Positions 36,401-44,395 of a stretch of 64,000 bases of DNA are shown here, piece after piece (the stretch's first letter is position 1; each line of letters begins with the position of its first letter). Under the pieces are notes generated by a model. It searched no databases. It was not told the origin of the DNA and was given only the letters and a program-made list of their open reading frames with translations. The translations under genes were made by a program, and so were the position numbers. The DNA is from Acidobacteriota bacterium (lineage in GTDB: Bacteria; Acidobacteriota; Blastocatellia; Pyrinomonadales; Pyrinomonadaceae): the NCBI GenBank assembly GCA_019639235.1, contig JAHBSG010000014.1, forward strand, positions 1-64,000, written 5' to 3'.

Positions 36401-37245
36401 AGGCAAAGGACGCTCTTGTAATGTGGGAAGCTCAGTTCGGCGACTTCGCCAATGGAGCGCAGGTCATCATCGATCAATACATCGCGGCGTCCGAGGACAA
36501 ATGGGGACAAAAGTGCCGGCTCGTAATGCTGCTCCCGCATGGGTATGAGGGCCAAGGGCCGGAGCACTCATCGGCTCGGCTCGAGCGCTTCCTTCAGCTT
36601 TGTGCCGAGAACAATCTCCAGGTCTGCTACCCGACCACGCCGGCCCAGTATTTTCATATGCTACGGCGGCAGGTCAAGAGCGACAGCGTTCGCCCGTTGG
36701 TCGTTATGACGCCGAAGAGCTTGCTTCGGCTTCCCGCTGCTTCGTCGCAGATCGATGAATTGACCAACGGCGGCTTCCGTCCGGTGCTCGATGATTCGGC
36801 CATCGAGGACCGCTCGAAGGTCACCCGCGTCGTCATTAGCTCCGGCAAGGTCTTCTACGACCTGCAGGCCGGCCGCGAAGAAGCGAACGATGGCCGTGTC
36901 GCTCTCGTCCGGCTCGAGCAATTCTATCCCTTCCCGTCGGCGGCGATAACGGAAACGCTCGCGTCGTACCCGAACGCGAAGGACATCGTTTGGGCCCAGG
37001 AAGAACCGCAGAACATGGGCGGCTGGACGTTCGTCGAACCGCGGCTGCGAAGCCTTCTCGCCGATGGCCGCAATCTCCGTTACATCGGCCGCGTTGCTTC
37101 GGCCTCGCCGGCGACCGGGTCTTACACGATCCACGAACTCGAACAGAAGCAGATCGTAGATCGCTGCCTCTCGGCCGATACCGATGAGATCTCGGCGGCA
37201 AGCGAACCCGAGGTCTCAGAGAAACTTGCGCCTGCAACGGCCTGA
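33478..37245 (+). CDS. kgd: Multifunctional 2-oxoglutarate metabolism enzyme (E2-E1 fusion, Kgd/OdhA type)
   Basis: 1255 aa, GTG start. It has an N-terminal E1-type tail (about 1-45), a Pro/Ala linker, a lipoamide acyltransferase (E2) catalytic domain without lipoyl domain (about 95-345, with DH305 in [13 protein letters not shown]), and a full 2-oxoglutarate dehydrogenase E1 (about 380-1255; [55 protein letters not shown] for TPP binding). Such fusions are well known from Actinobacteria and occur in some other phyla. A separate E2/E3 would be needed elsewhere. Transcribed with the CapA gene downstream only loosely (63 bp gap with a hairpin). Confidence 0.94.
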   Translation: [1255 protein letters not shown]

Positions 37246-37271
37246 GGCCGAACGGGCATCTTAAATGAAAT

Positions 37272-37291
37272 GAGGGCGGCCGCCCGCCCTC
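37272..37291. repeat. GC-rich hairpin after kgd
   Basis: GAGGGCG (37272-37278) and CGCCCTC (37285-37291) are perfect arms around a 6-nt loop, between kgd and the CapA-like gene. There is no T-tract, so a Rho-independent stop is doubtful. Confidence 0.45.
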
Positions 37292-37308
37292 GCTCGTCCC
37301 CCGAGCAA

Positions 37309-38457
37309 ATGGTCAATACGCTTTACATCGCACTAGGATTTGCCGCCCTCGCTTCGTGGCTTGGCGGCTTGACGGCTTGCCAATCGGCACCGGCCGTCAG
37401 CATTGAGCCCTCAAGCTTTGCAGAGGTGCAGGCAACGCCAACACCGCTGGTAAAGGACACCATCACTATCGCTGCCGTCGGCGACATAATGCTCGGTTCG
37501 CCTTTTCCGAACGACACGCGAATGCCGCCAAATGACGGCGCCGATCTGCTCAAGGAAGTAACACCACTTCTCTCGGCCGCGGATATCGCTTTCGGTAACC
37601 TTGAGGGGCCGATGACCGACGGCGGCGAATCGGAAAAGTGCCGCCCGCCGAAACCGAACGAGCCTATCCGCTGTTACGCCTTTCGGATGCCGACCCGCTA
37701 TGGAAAGTATTTGAAAGAAGCGGGATTTGATGTACTGAGTCTCGCGAATAATCACTCGCTCGACTTTGGCCTCGCCGGAATCGCTGATACACGGAAAACG
37801 CTCGACGCATTGGGCCTGAAACACGCGGGCAGCGACCGGGTGAAACACTCGACCGCTTACCTCGATGTAAACGGGCTGACGATCGCCGTTATCGGATTTG
37901 CCCATAACTCGGTCGTCCCGAACGTCAACGACCTTGTCACCGCCCGCCGGCTCGTGGCCGAGGCGGACAAGAAAGCGGACATCGTCGTCGTTTCGTTCCA
38001 TGGGGGAGCCGAAGGAACGGCCAACCAGAACGTCCCGAACCGGACCGAGATGTACTTTGGCGAAAAGCGCGGAAACCTGCCGCTCTTTTCGCGAACGGTG
38101 ATCGATGCCGGTGCTGACCTCGTGCTCGGCCACGGGCCGCACGTGCTCCGCGGGATCGAGGTCTATAAAGACCGCCTTATCGCCTATTCGCTCGGCAACT
38201 TTGCTACCTACGGCTGGTTCCGGCTCGAGGCCGAAACGGCCCTAACGGCGATCCTAGAAACCGAGCTTGACCGCGAAGGCCGCTTTATCTCCGGCAAGAT
38301 CCACGCCGGCCGCCAGGAAGGCCGCGGTATCCCCGTGCTCGACCCGACGGGGGACGCGATCCGCAAGGTCCGCTCGCTCTCGCTCAACGACTTTGGCCCA
38401 ACCGCCCCGGAGATCTCTGACACCGGCATCATCACGCCCAAATCCGCAAGACGCTGA
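37309..38457 (+). CDS. CapA/PgsA-like metallophosphatase-fold lipoprotein
   Basis: 382 aa from ATG 37309, which opens a lipoprotein signal (lipobox LTAC, C24). The core has AAVGDIMLGSPF, LEGPMTDGG, VLSLANNHSLDFG, VVSFHGGAEG, and LVLGHGPHVLRGIEVYKDRLIAYSLGNF, which matches CapA proteins (calcineurin-like) involved in poly-gamma-glutamate or capsule synthesis. Whether PGA is made is unknown; no capBCD neighbours are present. A terminator follows 58 bp later. Confidence 0.9.
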   Translation: MVNTLYIALGFAALASWLGGLTACQSAPAVSIEPSSFAEVQATPTPLVKDTITIAAVGDIMLGSPFPNDTRMPPNDGADLLKEVTPLLSAADIAFGNLEGPMTDGGESEKCRPPKPNEPIRCYAFRMPTRYGKYLKEAGFDVLSLANNHSLDFGLAGIADTRKTLDALGLKHAGSDRVKHSTAYLDVNGLTIAVIGFAHNSVVPNVNDLVTARRLVAEADKKADIVVVSFHGGAEGTANQNVPNRTEMYFGEKRGNLPLFSRTVIDAGADLVLGHGPHVLRGIEVYKDRLIAYSLGNFATYGWFRLEAETALTAILETELDREGRFISGKIHAGRQEGRGIPVLDPTGDAIRKVRSLSLNDFGPTAPEISDTGIITPKSARR

Positions 38458-38514
38458 CCCATGCCGTAAAAGTTGATTTTGTTTTCCGAAGCCGACCGTG
38501 ATGCCAATTAAAAT

Positions 38515-38557
38515 GAGGCGGCCTGAATATGCACCCAGGCAGCCTCTTATTTAATTT
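38515..38557 (+). terminator. Terminator between the CapA-like gene and the tRNA
   Basis: An 11-bp stem (GAGGCGGCCTG with CAGGCAGCCTC, one mismatch) with a 10-nt loop ends in TTATTTAATTT. It serves the CapA-like gene, and may also stop the convergent tRNA transcript on the other strand, where an A/T-rich tail exists. Confidence 0.7.
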
Positions 38558-38558
38558 G

Positions 38559-38635
38559 TGGTGGCGGGGGGGAGGATCGAACTCCCGACCTTGGGGTTAT
38601 GAATCCCACGCTCTAACCATCTGAGCTACCCAGCC
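38559..38635 (-). tRNA. tRNA with CAU anticodon (elongator Met, or Ile2 if lysidine-modified)
   Basis: Read on the minus strand: acceptor GGCTGGG ... CCCCGCC, D-stem GCTC/GAGC, anticodon loop TTCATAA, variable AGGTC, T-arm GGGAG-TTCGATC-CTCCC, then A and encoded CCA; 77 nt. It is not initiator type, as the CGCGG start and the GGG anticodon stem of tRNA-fMet are absent. Two mismatches stand out: T4-C69 in the acceptor and A31-C39 at the base of the anticodon loop. Met and Ile2 cannot be separated by eye. Confidence 0.9.
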
Positions 38636-38646
38636 TGAAAGATAAG

Positions 38647-38674
38647 AGTATAGGTTGTACCGCGAAAAAATCAA
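38647..38674 (-). promoter_or_regulatory. Sigma-70-type promoter of the tRNA gene
   Basis: On the minus strand TTGATT (38669-38674) and TATACT (38647-38652) are separated by 16 nt, and the -10 ends 11 nt before the tRNA 5' end. Good match to a housekeeping promoter. Confidence 0.65.
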
Positions 38675-38773
38675 GCGAATTTCGGCGGTTCGTCCGCCCG
38701 GCGGTCTTGCGCTCGGGTCGACTGCTGTTAGAATTTCCACTTGAGTTTTTTCCGGGAGTAAACTTACCGCAGC

Positions 38774-40015
38774 ATGCCACTTGTCTTAGGAGCAGCCGTT
38801 GAGCAAGCACAGGTCCTGCTTGCGCTCTTTATCATGATCGCCGCCGCGAAGGTGATGGCGGAGATTTTCGAGCGGATGAAGCAGCCGGCCGTGGTCGGTG
38901 AGATCCTGGCCGGCGTCATCATCGGCCCGAGTGTTCTCGGCTGGGTACAGCCGTCGGAGATCATCGGCATCGTCGCTGAGATCGGCGTGATCTTTCTGCT
39001 TTTCATGGTCGGGCTTGAGACGAAGCCGCAGTCAATACTTCGCGTCGGGAAAAAGGCATTTCTGGTCGGAACGCTCGGTGTCATTCTGCCGTTCATCGCC
39101 GGTTACCTGATCGCGATGGCTTGGGACGGCTCGTTCGTTGAGGCGATGTTCATCGGGGCGGCGCTTGTCGCGACCTCGGTCGGCATCACAGCCCGTGTGC
39201 TCGGTGGGCTCGGCTTGCTCGATAAGCGGACCTCGAAGATCATTCTCGGCGCAGCGGTCATTGACGACATACTCGGGCTTATCATACTTTCGATCGTCTC
39301 TGCAGTTAGCACCGGAAAGGTCAACTACGTCGAACTCGGCAAAACTGCCCTGCTGGCGATCGGGTTTACCGCTCTTGTCGCGACGATCGGCTCGCACGCG
39401 ATGAAGCGGCTCGCACCGCGAGTCGCTGTGTTGAAGCTCGATAAACCCTTTTTTAATACCGGCCTGATATTGTGCCTTGGGCTTTCGGTCGCCTCGATGT
39501 ACGTAGGTGTCGCGGCGATCATCGGAGCGTTCCTTGCCGGTATGGCCCTTGCCGAACCGACCGAGGAGAACCACGGGATGCACAAGCTGACCTCAGGCGT
39601 GACCGAGTTCCTGGTGCCGTTCTTTTTGGTCAATATCGGGATGCAGCTTAACCTTGCGGTCTTCAAGGAATGGGAGGTGGTCGCCCTTGCCGTGGTCATC
39701 ACGTTCTTTGCATGCATCACCAAGTTCATCGGCTGCGGGCTCGGAGCCTGGGGCCTCTCGCGGCGTGAGATGGCGCAGGTCGGCGTCGGAATGATCCCGC
39801 GGGGCGAGGTCGGCATCGTCGTCGCACAGATCGGGCTCGGGCTCGCTGTCATTACGGACAAGTTCTTCGCCGCTGTGCTTTTCATGGCGGTTGCGACCAC
39901 GCTTATTGCACCGCCGCTGATAAAGCATTTCTTTGCTGAGGATACGAATAAGGACGGAATTTCAGATCCCTTCGAGGAGCATGATGTCTCAGAAGAATTC
40001 ACAAGAATTGGATGA
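38774..40015 (+). CDS. Kef/CPA2-type cation:proton antiporter
   Basis: 413 aa, about 12 membrane helices. The N-terminus has VMAEIFERMKQPAVVGEILAGVIIGPSVLGW, followed by EIGVIFLLFMVGLE, and later LGAAVIDDILGLIILSIVSA (the transport-site Asp pair, as in CPA2 proteins), and MIPRGEVGIVVAQIG. No C-terminal RCK domain, which Kef channels have, so it is a plain antiporter. The stop overlaps the DUF389 gene by about 35 bp. Confidence 0.93.
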   Translation: MPLVLGAAVEQAQVLLALFIMIAAAKVMAEIFERMKQPAVVGEILAGVIIGPSVLGWVQPSEIIGIVAEIGVIFLLFMVGLETKPQSILRVGKKAFLVGTLGVILPFIAGYLIAMAWDGSFVEAMFIGAALVATSVGITARVLGGLGLLDKRTSKIILGAAVIDDILGLIILSIVSAVSTGKVNYVELGKTALLAIGFTALVATIGSHAMKRLAPRVAVLKLDKPFFNTGLILCLGLSVASMYVGVAAIIGAFLAGMALAEPTEENHGMHKLTSGVTEFLVPFFLVNIGMQLNLAVFKEWEVVALAVVITFFACITKFIGCGLGAWGLSRREMAQVGVGMIPRGEVGIVVAQIGLGLAVITDKFFAAVLFMAVATTLIAPPLIKHFFAEDTNKDGISDPFEEHDVSEEFTRIG

Positions 40016-41420
40016 AAAGAAGGCCCCGGGACTGCTGACGCGGTGGTTCCGCTATTTGCGTTTTCTGCTCTCGATCCGCGGCGGCACGGACGTCAGTGGA
40101 ACCATCGAGGAGATCTGTGAGAACGTAAAGCTCCGCGGGGCGAATACGTGGCTGCTGGTCTGTTCGGCCTTGCTTGCCTCGATAGGGCTTGACGTGAATT
40201 CGACGGCGGTGATCATCGGGGCGATGCTAATCTCGCCGCTGATGTCGCCGATACTCGGCGTCGGTCTCAGCGTCGCAACGCTTGACCGGCAGCTCCTGAA
40301 GACCTCGGTCGGCAGTCTCGGCATCGCGACGTTCGTCTCACTACTAACAAGCGTTGTTTATTTTCTTGTTTCGCCGTTCGCAGAGATTACTGCCGAACTC
40401 AGCGCCCGGACTACGCCGACGATCCTCGATATCGGGGTAGCTTTTTTCGGCGGAGTGGCGGGTGTCGTGGCGGGCTCGCGAAAGAGAAAGACGAACGCAA
40501 TACCAGGCGTTGCGATCGCAACCGCGTTGATGCCTCCGGTCTGTACCGCCGGTTTCGGGCTTGCGACCGGTGACTGGACTACGTTCCTCGGAGCGTTTTA
40601 CCTTTTCTTTATCAACGCGTTCTTCATAGCACTTGCAACGTACCTCATCGCGATCTGGCTAAAGTTCCCGAAAAAGGCCCGGCTCGACGAAGAACAAGGG
40701 GCCCGGGTCAGGCAAACCGTTATCGCATTTGCTGTCGTCGTGTCCATCCCCAGTGCTTTGATAATGTGGGGCGTGCTTGACCGGCTTCAGACCGAGCGCG
40801 GCATCCGTAACCTGATCAACGCCGAGTTTCGAAAAGACGACCGTCAAGCCTTCCGCTGGACCCTATCGGAAGAGGACGGCCGACGATTGCTGAAGATCTA
40901 CGCCTTCGGTGCTCCCATATCGTTCGAAGAAGAGCAGCGGCTCCGGCGAGTCAAGAACGAACTTGGGCTCTCATCTGTAGATATGAAGATCTACAAGATG
41001 AACGTCTCGCCATCGGAATTCAAAAATATCACCGGCGAGTTTGAGGCGAGCCTGGTTGATGGCCTGCGAGCGCTTAGTGAGGTTGACCAGAACCGCTCCG
41101 AAGAGCTCGAAGAGCTTCGGAATGCACTTGCAGACCTGACGAAAAAGACCGACCCGCTCGAGGCCTTTGCAATGGAGGTCACCGACAGATATTCGGCAGT
41201 TGAGGCCGCGGAATGGCGGCCGCCGACAACCTCCGAAGGAGCGGAGGCATCAACTGAGAAGACGGTTCTATCGGTAAAGTTTAAGCCGGAGGCTGCCGAG
41301 GCCGAGCGCGTCCGCGACCTGCGGGCGATCGGGCGGACACTTGCGGAACGCTGGCCGAAACGGGGTCTTACTGCCGTTGAAGAGAAGCAGGAGAATGCGG
41401 TTACCGAACCTGCACAATAG
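39981..41420 (+). CDS. DUF389 membrane protein
   Basis: 479 aa (or 478) from ATG 39981/39984, with a GAGGAG ribosome site. The core (NTWLLVCSALLASIGLDVNSTAVIIGAMLISPLMSPILGVGLS, then GVAFFGGVAGVVAGSRKRKTNAIPGVAIATALMPPVC) is the typical DUF389 / TIGR00341 transmembrane domain. The C-terminal half is soluble and partly coiled coil. Function unknown in most bacteria. The ~35-bp overlap with the antiporter suggests a joint membrane complex or regulation; the next gene overlaps its 3' end by 26 bp. Confidence 0.9.
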   Translation: MMSQKNSQELDEKKAPGLLTRWFRYLRFLLSIRGGTDVSGTIEEICENVKLRGANTWLLVCSALLASIGLDVNSTAVIIGAMLISPLMSPILGVGLSVATLDRQLLKTSVGSLGIATFVSLLTSVVYFLVSPFAEITAELSARTTPTILDIGVAFFGGVAGVVAGSRKRKTNAIPGVAIATALMPPVCTAGFGLATGDWTTFLGAFYLFFINAFFIALATYLIAIWLKFPKKARLDEEQGARVRQTVIAFAVVVSIPSALIMWGVLDRLQTERGIRNLINAEFRKDDRQAFRWTLSEEDGRRLLKIYAFGAPISFEEEQRLRRVKNELGLSSVDMKIYKMNVSPSEFKNITGEFEASLVDGLRALSEVDQNRSEELEELRNALADLTKKTDPLEAFAMEVTDRYSAVEAAEWRPPTTSEGAEASTEKTVLSVKFKPEAAEAERVRDLRAIGRTLAERWPKRGLTAVEEKQENAVTEPAQ

Positions 41421-42351
41421 AAAAGCGATCCTGACGGGGGCGGCACGTTTCGTCGTCATCGCGTTGATCTCGTGCGCGTTTGTGGGCATCGGTCTCGCCC
41501 AGCGAACTACTTCGGTTGCAACTGCGGCGTTGACGGTAAAGACCGAAACGGGGGCAAAGATCTGGCTCAACAATATCTATTTTGGAACAGCCGGGACGAA
41601 CGGCGAGCTTACGGTCAAGCTTCCGCCGAAAGCTCCGATCGAAGTTCGAGTACGGGCGGCGGGTTTTGCTCCAACTGCGGTCAAAGCCGGGACGCAGCGA
41701 ACGGTGACCGTGGCCCTCAAGCAAACGGATGATGCCGCGGAACTCGCGTTTCAGGCCGCCGAGCGGCAGGCGTCGATCGACCGCCGCGAAGCGATCGAGC
41801 TTTACGAAAAGGCGATCGAGCTGAGGCCGGCGTTTGTGGAGGCGCATCTTGCACGGGCGCGGAATCTCATCGAGACGGGCGACTACATTGAGGCCGAGAC
41901 ATCGCTTGCCGCGGCGAGAAAGACCGCTCCTTCTCTGCCCGAGATCTCGGCGATCGCCGGCAGACTTTATCGCGAGGAGGGCGACTTCGCAAAGGCCGAG
42001 GCCGAGTTCGAACGAGCGTTGGCCGATGGGAAGGGGTTTCAGCCCGAAGCCTTGACCGGGCTTGGAATGCTCTACGCCGACCGCGCAGAAACGCCGCGAG
42101 GCGAAGATTCGCTGGCGGCGACGCTTGAATACTACTCGCTTGCAGAAGAGAATTTGCGGAAGGCGATCGAGCAGCTCGCCGGAGCGCCGGATGCAAAGGT
42201 CGTTTTCCAATATCTCGGTAGGCTTCTCGAACGGCAGGGCAAGGCCGCCGAAGCCATCGAGCTTTACCAAAAATTTCTTGAGATTTTTCCCGACAGCGTT
42301 GAGGCAACCGCCGTCCGCTCCTTCATCGAACAGCTCCGGCGCCCTCAATAA
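41395..42351 (+). CDS. PEGA-like plus TPR repeat protein
   Basis: 318 aa from ATG 41395 (AGGAGA upstream). The N-terminus has a membrane segment or signal (FVVIALISCAFVGIGLAQR), a PEGA-like small beta domain (LTVKTETGAKIWLNNIYFGTAGTNGELTVKLPPKAPIEVRVRAAGF), then about five TPR repeats (e.g. AIELYEKAIELRPAFVEAHLARARNLIETGDYIEAETSLAAARK). Probably periplasmic or membrane-anchored scaffold protein. The last gene before the pil promoter. Confidence 0.8.
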   Translation: MRLPNLHNRKAILTGAARFVVIALISCAFVGIGLAQRTTSVATAALTVKTETGAKIWLNNIYFGTAGTNGELTVKLPPKAPIEVRVRAAGFAPTAVKAGTQRTVTVALKQTDDAAELAFQAAERQASIDRREAIELYEKAIELRPAFVEAHLARARNLIETGDYIEAETSLAAARKTAPSLPEISAIAGRLYREEGDFAKAEAEFERALADGKGFQPEALTGLGMLYADRAETPRGEDSLAATLEYYSLAEENLRKAIEQLAGAPDAKVVFQYLGRLLERQGKAAEAIELYQKFLEIFPDSVEATAVRSFIEQLRRPQ

Positions 42352-42397
42352 GCGCCACACCATTTCATTCTGACCTGTTTTCTGTCAAAAAAGTGCC

Positions 42398-42426
42398 TTG
42401 ACACGGTCAGGATAAATGCGTATTAT
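42398..42426 (+). promoter_or_regulatory. Near-consensus sigma-70 promoter of the pil operon
   Basis: TTGACA (42398-42403) and TATTAT (42421-42426) are separated by exactly 17 nt. The expected transcription start near 42433 lies within an inverted repeat at 42431-42457. The leader to pilB is about 115 nt. Confidence 0.75.
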
Positions 42427-42430
42427 CTTT

Positions 42431-42457
42431 TTACAACGGTGTTTACCACTGTTGTAA
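42431..42457 (+). promoter_or_regulatory. Operator-like inverted repeat at the pil promoter start site
   Basis: The arms TTACAACGGTG (42431-42441) and CACTGTTGTAA (42447-42457) pair with one mismatch and a 5-nt centre. It covers the predicted +1, the place where a repressor could block RNA polymerase; it could also form a 5' mRNA hairpin. The binding protein is unknown, and no second copy was noticed in the window. Confidence 0.5.
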
Positions 42458-42548
42458 CGCCGTCTCTTCATTTGAATTAGTCAAAGAAAGACTCTTCACT
42501 TCTACTTCTGATCCGGTTTCCTTTTTTTCAGGTACCCGACGCAAATAA

Positions 42549-44381
42549 ATGTCAGCTAAACTTGGGGAAATCCTTGTCCGCGAGAACCTCTTGACGCCCC
42601 AGCAGCTCCGCGAAGCGCTCGACTATCAGCGCACGAACGGCGGCCGCTTGGGGTCCAGCCTAGTCAAGCTCGGGATGATCTCCGATGACGTTATAACGGC
42701 CGTCCTTTCACGCCAATACGGCGTGCCCTCCATCAATCTCGATCTCTTTCATATCGAGGCGGACGTTATCAAACTCATATCCCAGGAGGTCGCTCTCAAA
42801 TACACAGTCCTGCCGATCTCGAAGGTTGGGGCGACGCTAACGCTTGCGATGGCCGACCCGACGAACGTCTTTGCCATGGACGACATCAAGTTCATGACGG
42901 GGCTTAACGTCGAGCCGGTGATCGCATCGGAGGCTTCGATCCAGATGTCGATCGGCAAATATTACAGCGGCACGATGGACATTGACGTCTTCGATGCCGC
43001 GTTTGCCGAGTCCTTCGTAGCCGGCGGCCGCAATGGAAAGAATGGGAACGGGAAAGCGGCAAAGAAGGGCAAGGGCAGCGACCGGATATCTGACGCCGAC
43101 CTCGATGTTTCACTTGGCGACTTTGAGTTTCATGGTGACGGCGAAGAACTTGAGGTAGTTGATACAAATGAGGAGATCAACCTCGCCGATCTTGCACGAG
43201 CTTCGGAAGACGCCCCGGTCGTTCGGTTGGTCAATGTCCTCTTGGTTGACAGTCTTCGCCGAGGAGCGTCGGACATCCACGTTGAGTGTTACGAAAAGCT
43301 CTTCCGGATCCGGTTCCGCATTGACGGCGTTCTCTACGACGTAATGCAGCCGCCGATGAAGATGCGCGATGCGCTCATCTCCCGGCTCAAGATCATGGCC
43401 AAACTCGACATCGCCGAAAAGCGTTTGCCGCAGGACGGCCGCATCAAGATCAAGGTCAAGGTCGATGACCGCTCGCGGGAACTCGACTTCCGCGTTTCGA
43501 CCCTGCCGACCCTTTTCGGAGAGAAGGTCGTGCTCCGGCTTTTGGACAAGGACAAGCTAATGCTTGACATGGCCAAGCTCGGCTTTGAGCCTGAGAGCCT
43601 TGAAAAATTCAAGCGGGCGATCGCCAATCCGTACGGAATGGTGCTCGTCACCGGCCCGACCGGTTCGGGTAAAACGAATACGCTTTATTCGGCGCTTCAG
43701 TCGCTCAACACTTCTGAGACGAACATCATGACGGCCGAGGATCCGGTCGAATTCAACCTCGAAGGTATCAACCAGGTGCAGATGAAAGAACAGATCGGGC
43801 TCAACTTCGCAGCGGCCCTTCGCTCCTTCCTTCGCCAGGACCCGAACATCGTACTCGTCGGTGAAATTCGTGACTTCGAAACGGCCGAGATCGCCATTAA
43901 GGCGGCACTCACCGGCCACCTTGTGCTCTCGACGCTTCACACCAACGACGCGCCTTCGACCGTTTCGCGGCTTGTAAATATGGGCATCGAGCCCTTCCTT
44001 GTCGCGACCTCGGTCAACCTAATTCAGGCTCAGCGGCTCATCCGCAGGATCTGTAAGGACTGCAAAGAAGAGGTCGAGGTCTCAAAGGAGTTGCTTATCG
44101 AGATCGGCTTTTCGCCGAGCGAGGTCGATGACCTCCGGCTCTATAAGGGCCGGGGCTGCGACAACTGTCTCAACACGGGCTTCAAGGGCCGGGTCGGCCT
44201 CTACGAAGTAATGGAAGTAACGGACGAACTCCGCGAACTGATCATCATCGGTGCAAGCGCGATCGAACTTCGAAAGAAGGCGATCGAGCTTGGGATGATC
44301 ACGCTCCGCGAGTCAGGTTTGTGCAAGATCAGAGAAGGGATCACGACCATCGATGAGGTCGTGAAAGAAACAGTGCTTTAA
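42549..44381 (+). CDS. pilB: Type IV pilus assembly ATPase PilB
   Basis: 610 aa, extension motor of type IV pili in the cytoplasm. The N-terminal domain (MSAKLGEILVRENLLTPQQLREALDYQRTNGGRLG) is a PilZ-binding/GspE-N fold, followed by an inserted low-complexity linker (NGKNGNGKAAKKGKG). The C-terminal ATPase has Walker A GPTGSGKTNTL, Walker B-type IVLVGEIRDFETAEIA, and a Cys pair region (RICKDCKEE ... GCDNC) for zinc. Followed by a basic protein gene and pilT, pilC. Confidence 0.96.
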   Translation: MSAKLGEILVRENLLTPQQLREALDYQRTNGGRLGSSLVKLGMISDDVITAVLSRQYGVPSINLDLFHIEADVIKLISQEVALKYTVLPISKVGATLTLAMADPTNVFAMDDIKFMTGLNVEPVIASEASIQMSIGKYYSGTMDIDVFDAAFAESFVAGGRNGKNGNGKAAKKGKGSDRISDADLDVSLGDFEFHGDGEELEVVDTNEEINLADLARASEDAPVVRLVNVLLVDSLRRGASDIHVECYEKLFRIRFRIDGVLYDVMQPPMKMRDALISRLKIMAKLDIAEKRLPQDGRIKIKVKVDDRSRELDFRVSTLPTLFGEKVVLRLLDKDKLMLDMAKLGFEPESLEKFKRAIANPYGMVLVTGPTGSGKTNTLYSALQSLNTSETNIMTAEDPVEFNLEGINQVQMKEQIGLNFAAALRSFLRQDPNIVLVGEIRDFETAEIAIKAALTGHLVLSTLHTNDAPSTVSRLVNMGIEPFLVATSVNLIQAQRLIRRICKDCKEEVEVSKELLIEIGFSPSEVDDLRLYKGRGCDNCLNTGFKGRVGLYEVMEVTDELRELIIIGASAIELRKKAIELGMITLRESGLCKIREGITTIDEVVKETVL

Positions 44382-44395
44382 CCACAGGAGGAAGT

